From Rubrobacteraceae bacterium (GTDB lineage Bacteria > Actinomycetota > Rubrobacteria > Rubrobacterales > Rubrobacteraceae), in contig JAJNDJ010000051.1 in assembly GCA_021156345.1 (NCBI GenBank), positions 1 through 15,315 of the forward strand: a stretch of DNA of 15,315 nt, written 5' to 3'. Below are positions 13,649-15,315 of this stretch, piece after piece. The notes under the pieces were generated by a model. It saw only the letters and a program-made list of their open reading frames with translations. It did not search any database and had not been told where the DNA came from. Position numbers and translations under genes: made by a program. Every line of letters begins with the position of its first letter. Position 1 is the stretch's first letter.

Positions 13649-14611
13649 TCACACGGTGATGACGACTTTTCCTTTGGTACGTCCTTCTCCAAGATACCGG
13701 AGCGCTTCAGGAATCTCACTTAACGGATATCGTCTGTCAATGACAGGAACCACTTTGCCGGCTTCACAAAGCTCCGCTACACAAACCAGATCTTTTAGAT
13801 TTGGTCGCACCGCCAGGATGCGCATTTTCTTGCCCGTGGTTCCTCTAATCCATGCTCCCAGGAGCAAGACCTGAAAAATTGTGGTTACAGAACCTCCGGT
13901 AAGGAAATAACTTCCACGGGATCTTAGCGCCCGCTTGTAGGCGAATACCGAACGATGCGCCACAATATCGAGTATCAGATCATATTGTTTTCCATTCTTG
14001 GTGAAGTCTTCCTGGGTGTAATCAATGACATGGTCTGCGCCAAGCGAGCGCATAAAGTCCAGCTTGCCAGTGTTATCCACCCCAGTCACCTCAGCCCCGT
14101 ATAGTTTCGCAAGCTGCACCGCAAATGCACCGGCACCCCCGCCGGCGCCAGTAATCAGAACCTTTTGCCCCGGCTGGATCTTTCCTTTGTCGCGAGTCCC
14201 CTGCAGGGCGATCACTGCCGCTTGCGGGATAGCCGCTGCTTCCTCGAACGTCATACTGGCTGGTTTTGGCGCCAAGGCACTTTCACGAGCACATACGTAC
14301 TCGGCAAAACCACCCAGGCGCGGCAAGATGTCTCCGAAGACTTCATCCCCTGGTCGAAATCGCCTGATGTGTCTGCCAGCCATTTCAACTCGCCCGGCTA
14401 TGTCCGATCCGAGTATGTGGTGACGTGGTTTTAGAAGTCCCCCTAGGCGGGCATACAATGGCTTACCACTCAGTCCTTCCCAGTCAGATCTATTTACGGA
14501 TACCGCCTGAACCTTGATCAATACTTCATCGTCCTTAGGGGTAGGTTTTGCTACCTCTTTGAGCTGAAGTACCTTCGGTGAACCGTATTTTGTGTATACA
14601 ATCGCTTTCAT
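13649..14611 (-). CDS. MDR-family NAD(P)-dependent oxidoreductase (quinone reductase-like)
   Basis: Medium-chain dehydrogenase/reductase proteins of this kind reduce quinones or enones, or oxidise alcohols, with NAD(P)H. The 320-residue protein has the N-terminal GroES-like fold (MKAIVYTKYGSPKVLQLKEV, then VNRSDWEGLSG, LGSDIAGRVEMAG and RFRPGDEVFGD) and a Rossmann domain with VLITGAGGGAGAFAVQLAKL (about 149-168) and GADHVIDY. The Cys and His residues that bind catalytic and structural zinc in alcohol dehydrogenases are missing, which favours a zinc-independent quinone reductase. ATG 14611 follows GGAGG (14619-14623 on this strand). Base composition is visibly lower in GC than the left half of the window and third positions are mixed, suggesting recent transfer. 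The ends appear intact, so it should be functional. Confidence 0.9.
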   Translation of the reverse strand: MKAIVYTKYGSPKVLQLKEVAKPTPKDDEVLIKVQAVSVNRSDWEGLSGKPLYARLGGLLKPRHHILGSDIAGRVEMAGRHIRRFRPGDEVFGDILPRLGGFAEYVCARESALAPKPASMTFEEAAAIPQAAVIALQGTRDKGKIQPGQKVLITGAGGGAGAFAVQLAKLYGAEVTGVDNTGKLDFMRSLGADHVIDYTQEDFTKNGKQYDLILDIVAHRSVFAYKRALRSRGSYFLTGGSVTTIFQVLLLGAWIRGTTGKKMRILAVRPNLKDLVCVAELCEAGKVVPVIDRRYPLSEIPEALRYLGEGRTKGKVVITV

Positions 14612-14737
14612 AAGTATTCCTCCATAACAGTCTGTGCCACCTGCTCAACGCTGATTCGTGTTCGATCTGTAGGGGGTGCATCTCTTGTACTCCTTTCCCC
14701 ACGCTCCTATGGAGAGCTGTTGCACCCAACTCACCAA
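14612..14737. other. upstream region of the MDR gene with a possible broken reading frame
   Basis: On the minus strand a frame open from 14706 to 14608 ends in RISVEQVAQTVMEEYL then TGA, overlapping the MDR ATG as ATGA, the style of a coupled upstream gene. It has no usable start. A nearby ATG at 14679-14681 with AAAGGA ahead of it is in a different frame (MHPLQIEHESALS). The two could be one short gene split by a frameshift, or chance. Confidence 0.25.
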
Positions 14738-14759
14738 CATCGCGAGGAGCGATGCAACA
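14738..14759 (-). repeat. right copy of a hairpin end (GATGCAACA motif)
   Basis: CATCGC (14738-14743) and GCGATG (14749-14754) form a perfect stem with loop GAGGA. The motif GATGCAACA (14751-14759) is the exact reverse complement of TGTTGCATC at 13073-13081. A second TGTTGCA at 14718-14724 makes a nested inverted repeat with TGCAACA (14753-14759). It may be the right end of a mobile element. Confidence 0.35.
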
Positions 14760-14850
14760 TCCAAATGGATGATCTTTGAAACCTTCGTAGCGAGTTTCCG
14801 AGAAGCCTAGGGCAAGGAGCCAGCGAACACGGTCCTATGGAGGGTCACGA

Positions 14851-14938
14851 AGCGGCGGGACGCTTGCCGAAAGCGCCTCCTGCTGAAGGCTGAGAGCCGC
14901 CGACCGGAGGGAGCCGGCGGGCTGAAATGCTGAGAGCC
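14851..14938. other. hairpin-rich non-coding region, possible structured RNA or element end
   Basis: No coding frame is convincing between about 14760 and 14946. The sequence is dense with foldable stems. CGCTT-GCCGA-AAGCG (14861-14875) is extended by AGCGGCGGG (14851-14859) against CCTCCTGCT (14876-14884) with one mismatch and two G-U pairs. GGCT-GAG-AGCC lies at 14888-14898, and CCGCCG (14897-14902) pairs with CGGCGG (14915-14920). GCTGAGAGCC occurs twice, at 14889-14898 and 14929-14938, exactly 40 bp apart. I cannot match this to a known RNA family. Confidence 0.35.
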
Positions 14939-14970
14939 AATAAAAGGAGGGCCGGATCTCTCCGGCCCTC
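14937..14970 (-). terminator. Rho-independent terminator for leftward transcription
   Basis: GAGGGCCGGA (14947-14956) and TCCGGCCCTC (14961-14970) form a perfect 10-bp stem with a four-base loop. On the minus strand the stem is followed at once by CTTTTATT, a U-rich tail, so it should end leftward transcripts from the reading frames at the right edge. On the plus strand no T-run follows. Confidence 0.75.
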
Positions 14971-14981
14971 AGCTAGCCTCG

Positions 14982-15052
14982 TGAAGGGGGATGGACAGCC
15001 CTCAAACGTCTCCATGAGAGACTCAGGGGTTTTTACTGTGCATCCCCCTTCA
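14982..15052. repeat. 71-nt long hairpin with 12-bp perfect arms
   Basis: TGAAGGGGGATG (14982-14993) is the exact reverse complement of CATCCCCCTTCA (15041-15052). Inside, after one G-G mismatch, ACAG (14995-14998) pairs with CTGT (15036-15039), CCCT (14999-15002) with AGGG (15025-15028), and GTCTC (15008-15012) with GAGAC (15018-15022) around a CATGA loop. A GTTTTTA bulge (15029-15035) interrupts one side. The whole segment can form one long stem. It sits between the end of the leftward frame at 15077 and its terminator. Confidence 0.65.
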
Positions 15053-15076
15053 TGGGCCCTTGCTATACGCGCGAAC

Positions 15077-15205
15077 CTACATCATGCCGCGCAACTCGGC
15101 GACCATATCCAGTCCCTGCTGCTTGCACAGGTCCTTGGGGCGCATGATCGCCTGCTCGTCCAGCAGGTTGCGGGTCCTGGCCTCCTTCTCGAGGTGACGC
15201 CATAG
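15077..15205 (-). pseudogene. C-terminal fragment of an unrecognised protein
   Basis: On the minus strand the frame reads WRHLEKEARTRNLLDEQ then AIMRPKDLCKQQGLDMVAEL and ends RGMM-TAG at 15077-15079. Its amino-acid make-up (amphipathic, charged helices, high-GC third positions) looks like real coding sequence, while the other minus frame over the same bases is Arg/Ser/Cys-rich shadow. The frame is preceded by TGA at 15206-15208 and has no start before Met at about residue 20. A strong ribosome site (GAAGGAGGTGA, about 15218-15228) and GTG/ATG codons follow it in another frame, so a one-base frameshift near the start is likely. I do not recognise the family. Confidence 0.4.
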
Positions 15206-15217
15206 TCACGTGTCTGC

Positions 15218-15315
15218 TCACCTCCTTCCCGTCGCGGATTCGACGGAGCTTGTAACATTTGATCCGCCTTCGCTGACTCCAGGGTAATGGCGCGCCATCC
15301 CCTTGTCAAGAAGAA
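15218..15315 (-). CDS. possible C-terminal end of a gene entering from the right edge
   Basis: The minus-strand frame open at the window edge reads LLDKGMARHYPGVSEGG then SNVTSSVESATGRR and stops at TGA 15218-15220, with AGGAGGTGA combining its last codons with a ribosome site for whatever follows. The make-up looks protein-like, but only 32 codons are visible and a second minus-strand frame is also open here. No family can be named. If this is non-coding, a promoter-like sequence (see 15281-15309) could drive the next frame instead. Confidence 0.25.
   Translation of the reverse strand, partial: LLDKGMARHYPGVSEGGSNVTSSVESATGRR
15281..15309 (-). promoter_or_regulatory. leftward promoter-like sequence with palindromic spacer
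   Basis: On the minus strand TTGACA (15304-15309) is followed after exactly 17 bases by TACCCT (15281-15286), which keeps the TAnnnT pattern. The spacer holds a perfect 12-bp palindrome, ATGGCGCGCCAT (15287-15298), in the place where many repressors bind. It could transcribe the frame at 15077-15205, but it may also lie inside a coding end. Confidence 0.4.

Noticed and set aside
14889..14938. Two CTGAGA motifs suggesting a TPP riboswitch
   Set aside because: The other conserved TPP elements are absent and no thiamine gene is adjacent.
11094..15315. Search for an attachment-site copy of the tRNA-Ser 3' end
   Set aside because: No second copy of the T-arm/acceptor sequence was found to the right of the tRNA within the window.
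1..15315. CRISPR arrays, rRNA genes or a replication origin
   Set aside because: No regularly spaced repeats, rRNA signatures or clusters of DnaA-box-like sites were seen.

Overview
The window looks like chromosomal DNA from a high-GC, deep-branching actinobacterium, most likely Rubrobacter or a relative. This is inferred from strong GC preference at third codon positions, several GTG/TTG starts, frequent 4-base stop/start overlaps, and gene content (ECF sigma factor with RskA-type anti-sigma, YihY/BrkB protein, topoisomerase III, CTQ oxidase family). No database search was possible, so the assignment is tentative.

Layout. (1) 1-800: the 5' part of a leftward GTP cyclohydrolase II gene (ribA, cut by the window edge) diverges from folB, a dihydroneopterin aldolase. 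Both pathways start from GTP. (2) 963-3374: a rightward, tightly packed set with a PlsC-like acyltransferase, an MFS efflux-type transporter that seems to lack one membrane helix, and a small four-helix membrane protein. (3) 3409-9719: a leftward series, in transcription order ECF sigma factor, anti-sigma factor, topB, FAD-dependent amine-oxidase-like enzyme, ABC ATPase and ABC-2 permease. The sigma/anti-sigma, FAD enzyme/ATPase and ATPase/permease pairs overlap, which suggests translational coupling. topB has its own possible promoter. (4) 9949-10953: a rightward YihY/BrkB membrane protein, then tRNA-Ser(GCT) at 11024-11113.

(5) 11114-15315 differs from the rest and looks like an accessory or decayed region starting just after the tRNA. 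It holds a LodA/GoxA-family CTQ oxidase gene that has lost its N-terminal part, a 26-bp palindrome exactly at that break, an unknown acidic protein, the 5' end of a transposase gene, the remnant of a secreted-protein gene with an ATT in place of its start, a quinone-reductase-like MDR enzyme of visibly lower GC, and about 460 bp of non-coding DNA rich in hairpins. These include a 71-nt long hairpin and a strong leftward terminator. At the right edge there are fragments of one or two leftward reading frames.

I did not find a clear new multi-gene system. The best candidates for something undescribed are the hairpin-rich region 14738-15052, the matched hairpin ends that bracket 13073-14759, and the palindrome-associated truncation of the CTQ oxidase gene.
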